Source of the DNA: Streptomyces sp. SKN60
Lineage (GTDB): Bacteria > Actinomycetota > Actinomycetes > Streptomycetales > Streptomycetaceae
Assembly: GCF_026236535.1 (NCBI RefSeq)
Contig: NZ_JAHTMW010000008.1
Span: forward strand, 1 to 64,000
Length of the DNA: 64,000 nt
Reading direction: 5' to 3'
Made by a program: the position numbers and the translations under genes. Numbering within the stretch: the stretch's first letter is position 1; the number at the start of each line of letters is the position of its first letter. Of this stretch, positions 17,901 through 25,355 are shown piece by piece. The notes beneath the pieces are model-generated. The model made no database searches and was not told the origin of the DNA. It saw only the letters and a program-made list of their open reading frames with translations.

Positions 17901-19592
17901 CACCATCTCCTCGTCGAGCTCGCCGACCCGGCCGCCGCCCTTCTTCGGGTCGGCGCCCGCCAGGAACACCCCGAACAGACCCCGGTCGGGGATCGTGCCG
18001 CCCGAGGTGACCGCGAGCCGCTGCGCGCCGGGGCGGCCGGTGACCGTGCCCGCGACCCGGTCCCACACCACGCGCGGGCGCAGTTCGGCGAAGGCGTCCG
18101 AGGGATAGCGTCCGGCCAGCATGTCCAGGACCGCCGTGAACGCCGACTCGGGCAGCGCCGCGAACGGCGCCGCCCGGCGCACCGTCGCGAGCAGGTCGTC
18201 CACCTGCCAGGAGTCCAGAGAGACCATCGCCACCAGCTGCTGGGCGAGCACGTCCAGCGGATTCGCCGGGATCCGCATCGACTCGATGGAGCCGGACCGC
18301 ATCCGCTCGGTGACCACCGCCGACTGCACCAGATCGCCCCGGTACTTCGGGAAGACCACGCCCGTCGACACCGCGCCCACCTGGTGCCCCGCGCGGCCCA
18401 CCCGCTGGAGCCCGGAGGCGACCGAGGGCGGCGACTCGACCTGCACCACCAGGTCCACCGCGCCCATGTCGATGCCCAGCTCCAGGCTGGACGTCGCCAC
18501 CACCGCCGGCAGCCGGCCCGCCTTCAGATCCTCCTCGACCTGGGCGCGCTGCTCCTTGGACACCGAGCCGTGGTGCGCCCGGGCGAGCAGCGGCGGCGCC
18601 CCCCGGGCCGCGCCCGACTGGGCCATGATCTCGGCGGGCGGCTTGTCGTCGGGCAGGGCCTCGCCGGTGGCCCGCTCGTACGCGATCTCGTTCAGCCGGT
18701 TGCAGAGGCGCTCGGCGAGCCGGCGCGAGTTCGCGAACACGATCGTCGAGCGGTGCGCCTGCACCAGGTCGGCGATGCGCTCCTCCACATGCGGCCAGAT
18801 CGACGGCCGGTCGCCGCCGTCGCCCGCGTCGGAGGCGGGGGAGCCGCCCAGCTCACCCATGTCCTCGACCGGCACGACCACCGAGAGGTCGAACTCCTTG
18901 CCCGACGGCGGCTGGACGATCTCCACCTTCCGCTGCGGCGACAGATAGCGCGCCACCTCCTCCACCGGCCGCACCGTCGCGGAGAGCCCGATCCGGCGGG
19001 CCGGGCGCGGCAACAGCTCGTCCAGCCGCTCCAGGGAGAGCGCCAGATGCGCGCCGCGCTTGGTGCCGGCGACCGCATGGACCTCGTCGAGGATCACCGT
19101 CTCCACGCCCGCGAGCGCGTCCCGGGTTGCCGAGGTCAGCATCAGGAACAGCGACTCGGGCGTGGTGATCAGGATGTCCGGCGGCCGGGTCGCCAGCGCC
19201 CGGCGCTCGGCCGGCGGGGTGTCGCCGGACCGGATCCCCACCTTCACGTCGGGCTCGGGCAGTCCGAGCCGGACCGACTCCTGCCGGATGCCGGTCAGCG
19301 GCGAGCGCAGATTCCGCTCCACGTCGACGGCCAGCGCCTTCAGCGGTGACACGTACAGCACCCGGCAGCGCTTCTTCGCGTCGGCGGGCGGCGGCACCGC
19401 CGCCAGCCGGTCGAGCGAGGCCAGGAAGGCGGCCAGGGTCTTGCCCGAACCGGTCGGCGCCACGACGAGCACGTCCGAACCCGCGCCGATGGCCTTCCAG
19501 GCACCCTCCTGAGCGGCGGTGGGCGCGTGGAAGGCCCCGGTGAACCAGCCGCGGGTCGCGGGCGAGAACGAGTCGAGTGCGGACCTGACCAT
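14955..19592 (-). CDS. lhr: Lhr, large superfamily-2 DNA helicase
   Basis: About 1545 residues, the usual size of full-length Lhr. The helicase core opens with Walker A APTGSGKT (residues 45-52), TTPESL (143-148) and DEVH (169-172). SATVRP, TSSLELGIDMGAVDLVVQVESPPSVASGLQRVGRAGH gives motifs IV-VI. A winged helix and a long Lhr C-terminal domain complete it. Mycobacterial Lhr is a 3'-5' translocating helicase in the mitomycin-C-induced repair regulon. The start is set at ATG 19592 (MVRSALD) rather than 19601, because a RecA-NDp-like promoter (19600-19622) would initiate exactly there and there is no need for a leader. Divergent from the araC-type gene. Confidence 0.92.
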   Translation of the reverse strand: MVRSALDSFSPATRGWFTGAFHAPTAAQEGAWKAIGAGSDVLVVAPTGSGKTLAAFLASLDRLAAVPPPADAKKRCRVLYVSPLKALAVDVERNLRSPLTGIRQESVRLGLPEPDVKVGIRSGDTPPAERRALATRPPDILITTPESLFLMLTSATRDALAGVETVILDEVHAVAGTKRGAHLALSLERLDELLPRPARRIGLSATVRPVEEVARYLSPQRKVEIVQPPSGKEFDLSVVVPVEDMGELGGSPASDAGDGGDRPSIWPHVEERIADLVQAHRSTIVFANSRRLAERLCNRLNEIAYERATGEALPDDKPPAEIMAQSGAARGAPPLLARAHHGSVSKEQRAQVEEDLKAGRLPAVVATSSLELGIDMGAVDLVVQVESPPSVASGLQRVGRAGHQVGAVSTGVVFPKYRGDLVQSAVVTERMRSGSIESMRIPANPLDVLAQQLVAMVSLDSWQVDDLLATVRRAAPFAALPESAFTAVLDMLAGRYPSDAFAELRPRVVWDRVAGTVTGRPGAQRLAVTSGGTIPDRGLFGVFLAGADPKKGGGRVGELDEEMVYESRVGDVFTLGTTSWRIEDITRDRVLVSPAPGVPGRLPFWKGDQLGRPLELGRALGAFLREVGALAPDDARLRLLAAGLDAWAADNVIAYLAEQREACGHVPDDRTILVERFRDELGDWRVVVHSPFGAQVHAPWALALGARLAERYGMDAQVMHADDGIVLRLPDADLMGLDLLDSEPVDPSRLADTVFDADQAPVGAADVAFDQGEVEQIVTDQVGGSALFASRFRECAARALLLPKRNPGKRTPLWQQRQRAAQLLQVASEFGSFPIVLEAVRECLQDVFDVPGLRELMGDIESRRVRLVEVTTPEPSPFARSLLFGYVAQFLYEGDSPLAERRAAALSLDSRLLAELLGQAELRELLDADVLTELERELQWLTEDRRIKDAEGVADALRVLGPLTTAELAERGAEPGWAEELSRARRAIRVRISGADHWAAIEDAGRLRDALGTALPVGVPEAFTEPVKDPLGDLLARHARTHGPFTSSEAAARFGLGPAVTDGALQRLAAAGRVVQGEFHPSGIGQEWCDAAVLRRLRRRSLAALRHELEPVPPAALATFLPQWQHLGSNGLRGIDGLARAIEQLQGAPVPASALEKLILPSRVRDYSPALLDELTTTGEVLWAGAGSLPGKDGWISLYLADAAPLLLPPPRPLELTGLHESVLGILSGGYGLFFRQIADQVRATTHPDATDPQLADVLWDLAWSGRLTNDTLAPLRSLLGSGRTAGSTAHRARRTVPRGRYGTLSAAARPASRTGPPTVSGRWSLLPPLEPEPTHRAHALARTLLDRHGVVTRGAVAAEGVEGGFSATYRILSAFEDSGQARRGYVVEGLGAAQFAMDGAVDRLRAAANARDRGAEEGAGPKAVVLAAADPANAYGAALSWPEPPTGAGHKPGRKAGAMVVLVDGELTLYMERGGKTLLSWPAEPDSPALKAAAEALAAAASAGSLGTVTVERINGATALTSPLSRPLEAAGFHATPRGLRLRA

Positions 19593-19599
19593 GTCCCCC

Positions 19600-19622
19600 A
19601 TCGTGCACCCCACCACTGACAA
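19600..19622 (-). promoter_or_regulatory. RecA-NDp-like (PafBC-type) DNA-damage promoter of lhr
   Basis: On the minus strand TTGTCAGTGG (19613-19622), one base, then GGGGTG, then a -10-like CACGAT (19600-19605), with 7 nt to the lhr ATG. The first ten bases and the spacing equal those of the recA element at 28825-28847. The -10 is weaker. RecA-NDp elements drive LexA-independent damage induction in actinobacteria through the WYL proteins PafB/PafC. Confidence 0.6.
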
Positions 19623-19683
19623 CGGCCCGGACCTGGGAAAACCCGCTGGTGGTGGGCCCGGGCGGGGGGCGCAGAATGGGGAG

Positions 19684-20730
19684 ATGAGCACTCCCGACGC
19701 GCCGAACCCGCCGACGGGCGCCGCCGCGGCTCCCGGGTCGCGGGCCGCGGGCGGCCCGGCGGACGTCGCCGGGACTTCCGGGAGCTCCCGGGCCACCGGC
19801 GCAGCGGCCGGGCGCGAGGGCACCGGCGGTGGCGTTCCCGGCACCGGGTCCCCGCGTGGGCATGCCGTTGCCGAGGGCGACCTCAGCGGGGCTCCCGCCG
19901 CCTCCGGGCGGGCCGGGGAGCGCGCGCGGTACTGGCGGCCGGACGGGCTGCCGGGGGTGGACCTGCTGCACGCGCACTACGTGCGGAAGAGCTTCTCCCG
20001 GCACACCCACGAGAGCTTCGTCTTCGCCGCCATCACCGAGGGCGTCGAGGCCTTCCACTACGGCAGCGACCTCGTGCACGCCGGGCCCGGCCAGATCGCG
20101 CTCGTCAATCCGGACACCCCCCACACCGGGCACGCGGGCGTGCCCGAGGGCTGGACCTACCGCACGATCTACCCCGACGCCGAACTGATCCGCGGCATCG
20201 CCGCCGACACCCTCGCGCTGCGCGGGGACGCCGGCTTCACCCAGCCCGTCGTGGACGACCCGTACGCCGCCCGGCTCGTCGTCGGCGTGCACCGGGCCGC
20301 CGAGGAGGGCAACGCGCTGGCCGCCGACAGCCTGCTGCGCCTGGTCACCGCGCGGATGCTGCGCAGCCACGGCGGCCGGGTGACGCCGCTGGCCCCGCTC
20401 GCCGCCGGGGCGCGGGACGCGGCACGCGCGCGTGCCGTCCTGGAGGAGCGGATGGCCGATCCGCCGACCCTGGAGCGGCTCGCCGCCGAGCTCGGCACCA
20501 GCCCCTTCGCACTGCTGCGGGCCTTCCGCGCCGCGTACGGGATGCCGCCGCACACCTGGCTCACCGACGCCCGGGTCCGGCGGGCGCGCCGCCTCCTGGA
20601 CACGGGGACGCCCCCGGCGGAGGCCGCCGTCGCCGTCGGCTTCACCGACCAGCCACACCTGAACCGGCACTTCACCCGCAGCGTCGGGGTGCCCCCGGGG
20701 GCCTACCAGCGGGCCCGCGGCCTGCGCTGA
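19684..20730 (+). CDS. AraC-family transcriptional regulator
   Basis: A 348-residue regulator. The first 75 residues are Gly/Ala/Ser/Pro-rich low complexity. Residues 85-190 form a cupin-like effector domain (HYVRKSFSRHTHESFVFAAITEG ... ALVNPDTPHTGH). The C-terminal 100 residues hold the two HTH motifs of AraC proteins (LERLAAELGTSPFALLRAFRAAYG; AAVAVGFTDQPHLNRHFTRSVGVPPGAYQRA). GGGGAG precedes the ATG. AraC regulators of this type are commonly next to azlCD, as here 75 nt downstream, so it likely controls export of branched-chain or related amino acids. The long N-terminal tail may be a wrong start; the conserved part begins near residue 80. Confidence 0.82.
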   Translation: MSTPDAPNPPTGAAAAPGSRAAGGPADVAGTSGSSRATGAAAGREGTGGGVPGTGSPRGHAVAEGDLSGAPAASGRAGERARYWRPDGLPGVDLLHAHYVRKSFSRHTHESFVFAAITEGVEAFHYGSDLVHAGPGQIALVNPDTPHTGHAGVPEGWTYRTIYPDAELIRGIAADTLALRGDAGFTQPVVDDPYAARLVVGVHRAAEEGNALAADSLLRLVTARMLRSHGGRVTPLAPLAAGARDAARARAVLEERMADPPTLERLAAELGTSPFALLRAFRAAYGMPPHTWLTDARVRRARRLLDTGTPPAEAAVAVGFTDQPHLNRHFTRSVGVPPGAYQRARGLR

Positions 20731-20805
20731 GGCCGTCCGGGGGCCGTCCGGGGGCCGCAAGAACGTACAAGACCGGCCGCCGCCCCGCCCCGTACCGTCG
20801 CCGAC

Positions 20806-21555
20806 GTGGCAGAACAGACAGCAACCCCACCAGCAACCCTCGGGACAGCCGACACGAAGAGCGACGCCGCCGTCGTCCGGGACGCGCTCGGGGTCGGGAT
20901 CGCGGTCGGGCTCTCCGGCTTCGCCTTCGGCGTGACCTCGGCGGGCGCGGGGCTCAGCCTGCTCCAGACCTGCGCGCTCAGCCTGCTCGTCTTCACCGGC
21001 GCCTCGCAGTTCGCGCTGGTGGGAGCGCTCGCCGCGGGCGGCAACCCGTTCACGGCCGCCGCCGGCGCCTTCTTCCTCGGCACCCGCAACGCCTTCTACG
21101 GGCTGCGCCTGTCCCAGCTGCTCGCGCTGCGCCGGTTCGCCCGCCCGTTCGCCGCGCAGTGGGTGATCGACGAGACCACGGCCGTCGCCCTCGCCCAGCC
21201 GGACCGCCGCACCGCGCGGATCGGCTTCACCGTCACCGGCCTCACCCTCTACGTGCTGTGGAACGTCACCACGCTGCTCGGCGCGCTCGGCGCCGAGGCC
21301 ATCGGCGACACCAATGCCTGGGGCCTGGACGCGGCCGGGCCCGCCGTCTTCCTCGCGCTGCTCGCGCCGATGCTGAAGAGCACCACCGAGCGGGCCACCG
21401 CCGCCCTCGCCGTACTCCTCGGCCTCGGACTGCTCCCGGTCCTGCCGGCCGGCGTGCCGGTGCTCGCCGCCGCGCTCGCCGCCCCCGCCGTGCTCTTCTT
21501 CCGCGGCCGGTCGAAGACGTCGAAGACCTCGCAGCGACCGGAGGACGCCCGATGA
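20806..21555 (+). CDS. azlC: AzlC-family amino-acid exporter, large subunit
   Basis: A 249-residue membrane protein with six or more hydrophobic helices and the AzlC core (GIAVGLSGFAFGVTSAGAG near residue 35, FTGASQFALVG, FLGTRNAFYGLRL). With AzlD it forms a branched-chain amino acid (or analogue) exporter of the BrnFE type. The GTG start has no SD, but TACCGT (20793-20798) is 7 nt upstream, the leaderless pattern. The last codons overlap azlD by ATGA. Confidence 0.85.
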   Translation: MAEQTATPPATLGTADTKSDAAVVRDALGVGIAVGLSGFAFGVTSAGAGLSLLQTCALSLLVFTGASQFALVGALAAGGNPFTAAAGAFFLGTRNAFYGLRLSQLLALRRFARPFAAQWVIDETTAVALAQPDRRTARIGFTVTGLTLYVLWNVTTLLGALGAEAIGDTNAWGLDAAGPAVFLALLAPMLKSTTERATAALAVLLGLGLLPVLPAGVPVLAAALAAPAVLFFRGRSKTSKTSQRPEDAR

Positions 21556-21860
21556 ACGTCTGGATCGCCATCGCGCTGACCGCCGGCGGCTGCTACCTGG
21601 TCAAGCTGCTCGGCCTGCTCGTGCCCGCCGACACCCTGGAGCGCCCGCTCGTCCGGAAGCTCGCCGCGCTCGTCCCGGTCGCCCTGCTCGCCGCGCTCAC
21701 CGCCCAGCAGACCTTCAGCAGCCAGGGCGCGCTGACCGTCGACGCCCGCGCCGCCGGGCTCGCCGCCGCGGCCGTCGCCCTCGTCCTGCGCGCGCCCTTC
21801 CTGGTGGTCGTCGGCGCGGCCGTCGCGGTCACGGCCGGCGTCCGGGCCCTGGGAGGCTGA
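21552..21860 (+). CDS. azlD: AzlD-family amino-acid exporter, small subunit
   Basis: A 102-residue, four-helix membrane protein (MNVWIAIALTAGGCYLVKLLG start; LVPVALLAALTAQQTF; LVLRAPFLVVVGAAVAVTA). It overlaps azlC by 4 nt, so the two subunits are translationally coupled in equal amounts. The gene converges on the next minus-strand gene with 39 nt between stops. Confidence 0.85.
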   Translation: MNVWIAIALTAGGCYLVKLLGLLVPADTLERPLVRKLAALVPVALLAALTAQQTFSSQGALTVDARAAGLAAAAVALVLRAPFLVVVGAAVAVTAGVRALGG

Positions 21861-21899
21861 CCCCGCCCCGGCCCCCTGGACCACCGCAACCTTCAGGCG

Positions 21900-22844
21900 T
21901 CAGCCGATCGACCGCCCGTGCGCCCGCAGCGTGCGCAGCGCCTCCACGGTGACCACCGGCCGGGCCTCCAGGGCGGAGCCCGGCGCCCACTGCCGCCAGT
22001 TGACCGGCCAGCCGCCGTCCTCCTCCTGGGCCGCCGCGAGGTGGTCCAGGGAGCGGGCCATCTCCTCGTCCGTGAACCAGCGGCGGGCCAGCGAGTCCGG
22101 CACGCGCGCGTAGTCGTACGGGTAGTGGTGCTCGCCCGGCGCGTAGCCCTCGGCCACCGGGTAGTCCTCGGGCCGGTCCGGGTCGAGCACGACCAGGCCC
22201 CCCTCGCGCACCAGCCGCCCGAGCCGGTCGCTCGCCGCCTGGGCCCTGGCCCGGTCCGGGACCCCGTCGAGGAAGGCGACGGCGGCCTGGATCTCGTACG
22301 GATGCGACTTCTCCAGCGCGTCCACGGCCGCCCAGCAGAACTCGGTGGCGCGGAACAGCCAGGCGTGCCAGACCTGGTTGCGGTGCAGCAGGCCGACCAC
22401 CGGCCCGGTGGTGAGCAGCTCGCTCGGCGGGTCGTCGACGACCGGGACGAACGGGGCCGTCGGATAGCCGCGCTGCGAGGGGTGGACGGCGGGCAGGGCG
22501 CCGTCGTGCGTGGACACCTCGGTGAGATAGCGGCAGATCCGCTCGACCCGCAGCCCGCCGCAGCGGCCGATGGAGTCGAGCACGCGCAGCGCGTGCGCGG
22601 TGTGCAGCGGCTGGCTGACCGGACCGCGCAGATCGGGTTCGAGGGCGTGGCCGTAGCCGCCGTCCTCGTTGAGGTAGGCGCTGAGCGCGGTCTCGACGGG
22701 GTCGGCGCCGCCGCGCAGGAAGTGGTAGGCGAACCGGCGCTGTTCGAGCACGCGGGCAGTCAGCCAGACGAACTGCTCGGCCCGCGCCAGGGGAGTCGGC
22801 TGCGACGCGGACGGAGCGGGGGTTTCTGGAGGATTTCCGGCCAT
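21900..22844 (-). CDS. Uncharacterised alpha/alpha-barrel (prenyltransferase-fold-like) protein
   Basis: 314 residues with recurring YLNEDGGYGHALEPDLRGP and AAQEEDGGWPVNW motifs. These DGGYG/DGGW turns are typical of terpene-cyclase or prenyltransferase alpha/alpha toroids, but no DXDD acid motif or CAAX-type zinc site is visible. The enzymatic role is therefore unknown. The ATG at 22844 is favoured over long in-frame extensions because TACGGT lies 6 nt upstream and the extensions are compositionally odd. It is divergent from the DUF3046 gene with a 78-nt shared promoter region. Confidence 0.65.
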   Translation of the reverse strand: MAGNPPETPAPSASQPTPLARAEQFVWLTARVLEQRRFAYHFLRGGADPVETALSAYLNEDGGYGHALEPDLRGPVSQPLHTAHALRVLDSIGRCGGLRVERICRYLTEVSTHDGALPAVHPSQRGYPTAPFVPVVDDPPSELLTTGPVVGLLHRNQVWHAWLFRATEFCWAAVDALEKSHPYEIQAAVAFLDGVPDRARAQAASDRLGRLVREGGLVVLDPDRPEDYPVAEGYAPGEHHYPYDYARVPDSLARRWFTDEEMARSLDHLAAAQEEDGGWPVNWRQWAPGSALEARPVVTVEALRTLRAHGRSIG

Positions 22845-22922
22845 GTTCCGACCGTAGGAGGAAAAGCGCGGCTGACAAGGGCTTCGGCCCGGGCTGCACT
22901 CGTCGGGCGGGATACTGGGGTC

Positions 22923-23117
22923 ATGCGGTTGACGATTTTCTGGGAACGGATGACCGAACACTTCGGTTCGTCCTATGTGGAGTCCTTCGCCCGGGACCAC
23001 GTGATGGCGGAACTGGGCGGACGCACCGTGCACCAGGCGCTCGACGCGGGCTGGGAGGCCAAGGACGTCTGGCGGGCGGTCTGCGCGGCCGTCGGCGTGC
23101 CCGCCGAGAACAGATGA
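22923..23117 (+). CDS. DUF3046 small protein
   Basis: A 64-residue protein (MRLTIFWERMTEHFGSSYVE ... ELGGRTVHQALDAGWEAKDVWRAVC) that matches the DUF3046 family, a conserved actinobacterial neighbour of recA. Function unknown. GATACT ends 6 nt before the ATG and no SD is present, so a leaderless mRNA is likely. The AI-2E family gene starts 49 nt later. Confidence 0.82.
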   Translation: MRLTIFWERMTEHFGSSYVESFARDHVMAELGGRTVHQALDAGWEAKDVWRAVCAAVGVPAENR

Positions 23118-23166
23118 TGTGACGGCTCCGGGACGGAATGTCCGCGCGGTGCGCGAGACTGGCGGA

Positions 23167-24534
23167 GTGGCCCCGACTGACGTGAACGACGAGAAGACCG
23201 ACGAGACGGACGACCCCATCGATCCCGGCACCCCGCGCACCGCCCCCGCTGCCCGCAGCGCACCCACCGAGCCCACCGATCCCACTGAGCCCACCACCCC
23301 CGCGGCCCCTGCCGATCCCGCGGACCCGGCCGCCGACGCCGGCCGTCCCGCGTCGCGGATGCCGCGCTGGCTGCCCCGCGCCCTGGTCCTCGCGCTCGCC
23401 CTCTACGCCTGCTTCCAGCTCGGCAGCTGGGCCTTCCACCAGCTCGTCGGGCTGCTCGTCAACGTCCTGCTCGCCTTCTTCCTGGCGCTCGCCATCGAGC
23501 CGGCGGTCGGACGGATGGCGGCGCGCGGGATGCGCCGGGGGCTCGCCACCTTCATCGTCTTCTTCGGCGTGCTGGTCTTCGGCGTCGGCTTCGTCGTGCT
23601 CCTCGGCTCGATGCTCGCCGGCCAGATCGTCGACATGGTCGAGAACTTCCCGAAGTACCTCGACTCGCTGATCAACTGGGCCAACCAGCACTTCCACACC
23701 GAGCTGTCCCGGCTCGAGGTGCAGGACAGCGTGCTGCGCTCCGGCTGGCTGCAGAAGTACGTGCAGAACAGCGCCTCCGGTGTGCTCGACGTCTCCGCGA
23801 CCCTCCTCGGCGGGCTCTTCAAGCTGCTGACGATCTTCCTCTTCGCCTTCTACTTCGCCGCCGACGGGCCCCGGCTGCGCCGCGCCCTGTGCTCGGTGCT
23901 CCCGCCGGCCAAGCAGACCGAGGTGCTGCGCGCCTGGGAGATCGCCGTCGACAAGACCGGCGGCTATCTCTACTCGCGCGGACTGATGGCGCTGATCTCC
24001 GGTGTCGCGCACTTCGTGCTCTTCGAGATCCTGGGCGTGCCCTACGCGCCCGCGCTCGCCGTCTGGGTGGGTCTCGTCTCGCAGTTCATCCCGACCATCG
24101 GCACCTATCTGGCGGGCGCCCTGCCGATGCTGATCGCCTTCACCGTGGACCCCTGGTACGCGCTGTGGGTGCTGGTCTTCGTCGTGGTCTACCAGCAGTT
24201 CGAGAACTACATGCTGCAGCCCAAGCTGACCTCGAAGACCGTGGACATCCATCCGGCCGTGGCCTTCGGCTCGGTGATCGCGGGCACCGCGCTGCTCGGC
24301 GCGGTCGGCGCGCTGATCGCCATCCCCGCCGTCGCCACCCTGCAGGCCTTCCTCGGCGCCTATGTGAAGCGGTACGACGTCACCGACGACCCCCGCGTCC
24401 ACGGCCACCGGCGCTACGGCGAGGCGGTCGTGGCCCGGCTGCAGAAGGCGCTGCACGCCAAGAAGGAGCAGCCGGGACGAGACGCCGGGCCGGCACCGGA
24501 CGGCGCCACCGCGGGCGAGGGCGCTCAGAAGTAG
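23167..24534 (+). CDS. AI-2E/PerM-family integral membrane transporter
   Basis: About 455 residues. A 55-residue Thr/Pro/Asp-rich N-terminal tail precedes seven to eight membrane helices with the AI-2E family layout: a paired hairpin at the start (LVLALALYACFQLGSWAFHQLVGLLVNVLLAFFLALAIEP), then an extracytoplasmic loop, then GLISLV-like helices with PTIGTYLAGALPMLIAF and YQQFENYMLQPKL near the end. Substrate unknown; relatives include exporters and Na+/H+ antiporters. GTG 23167 is chosen because GAGACT ends 6 nt before it; GTG 23119 is an alternative. The 3' end overlaps cydB tail to tail by 10 nt. Confidence 0.8.
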   Translation: MAPTDVNDEKTDETDDPIDPGTPRTAPAARSAPTEPTDPTEPTTPAAPADPADPAADAGRPASRMPRWLPRALVLALALYACFQLGSWAFHQLVGLLVNVLLAFFLALAIEPAVGRMAARGMRRGLATFIVFFGVLVFGVGFVVLLGSMLAGQIVDMVENFPKYLDSLINWANQHFHTELSRLEVQDSVLRSGWLQKYVQNSASGVLDVSATLLGGLFKLLTIFLFAFYFAADGPRLRRALCSVLPPAKQTEVLRAWEIAVDKTGGYLYSRGLMALISGVAHFVLFEILGVPYAPALAVWVGLVSQFIPTIGTYLAGALPMLIAFTVDPWYALWVLVFVVVYQQFENYMLQPKLTSKTVDIHPAVAFGSVIAGTALLGAVGALIAIPAVATLQAFLGAYVKRYDVTDDPRVHGHRRYGEAVVARLQKALHAKKEQPGRDAGPAPDGATAGEGAQK

Positions 24535-25304
24535 GACGGGCCGGTCACCCGGTGCCCGAAGAGGCGCCGGATCCAGAGCTGGACACCCAGCATCGGCACG
24601 GTGACGGCGAGCAGCACCGGGACGAGCAGCCGCAGGGTGGCCGGGCCGGCGGCGTGGGAGCCCGGGGCCAGGACGCTGCCGGCCGCGAGCGGCAGACCGC
24701 CGAGCAGCACCGCCGTGAGCGCGAAGGGGTGCCAGGGCCTGCCCGCCCGCCCGACGAGCCGGCGGGCCCGCTCGTACGGCACTCCCGTCAGGCGCAGGGC
24801 GGCGAAGCCGAGGCCGTGCGCGGCGAGCAGCGCGGCCACCGCGAGGGCGGTGAGCACGGCGACGGGCCCGCCGGCCGGCTCGTACGGGCGGCCGGTGAGG
24901 AGCGCCGCGAGCAGCCAGCCGGTGGCGAGCGCCAGGCCCCAGCTGCCGGCGGTCACGGCGCCGTCGCACAGCGCCCGCCAGCGCGGGCCGGGGCCGCGCT
25001 GCCGCGTCCACAGGCCCAGATCCCGTACGACCAGGGCGGCGAGCAGCGCGACGAGCACCGGGAGCTGACCGGTGAGCAGCCGGCCCTCCAGCTCGGGGAA
25101 GCAGCCGGCGAGGACGCCCGCGAGGGCGACCAGCCACACCTCGTTCGCCAGGAAGAACGGCGCGAAGGCGGCGATCACGAGCCGCCGTTCGCGGGCGTCG
25201 CGGCCCAGGTACGGGGTGAGCATGCCGGTGCCGATGTCCGCGCCGCCCAGCACGAACCAGCCGGCGGCGAAGAGGGCGAGCAGGGCGAGGGCGAGGGTGT
25301 CCAC
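24525..25304 (-). CDS. cydB: Cytochrome bd-type quinol oxidase subunit II (short CydB)
   Basis: A 259-residue, about seven-helix membrane protein starting MDTLALALLALFAAGWFVLGGADIGTGMLTPYLGRDARERR, which is the CydB N-terminal signature with the conserved polar residues of helix 1. Usual CydB is 330-380 residues, so this is short and may lack one or two helices. It lies 51 nt after cydA on the same strand and forms one transcription unit with it. It probably supports the CydA haem subunit in oxygen reduction at the membrane. Confidence 0.75.
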   Translation of the reverse strand: MDTLALALLALFAAGWFVLGGADIGTGMLTPYLGRDARERRLVIAAFAPFFLANEVWLVALAGVLAGCFPELEGRLLTGQLPVLVALLAALVVRDLGLWTRQRGPGPRWRALCDGAVTAGSWGLALATGWLLAALLTGRPYEPAGGPVAVLTALAVAALLAAHGLGFAALRLTGVPYERARRLVGRAGRPWHPFALTAVLLGGLPLAAGSVLAPGSHAAGPATLRLLVPVLLAVTVPMLGVQLWIRRLFGHRVTGPSYF

Positions 25305-25355
25305 GGGCTCGCGGCTCCTTCCTGAGAGGGGCGGACGGGTGCCGGGGCTGTGAGG

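Noticed and set aside
14805-19349. 1514-codon plus-strand open frame opposite lhr
   Set aside because: Arg/Gly/Ala-rich shadow with no motif; the minus strand encodes an intact helicase with all motifs.
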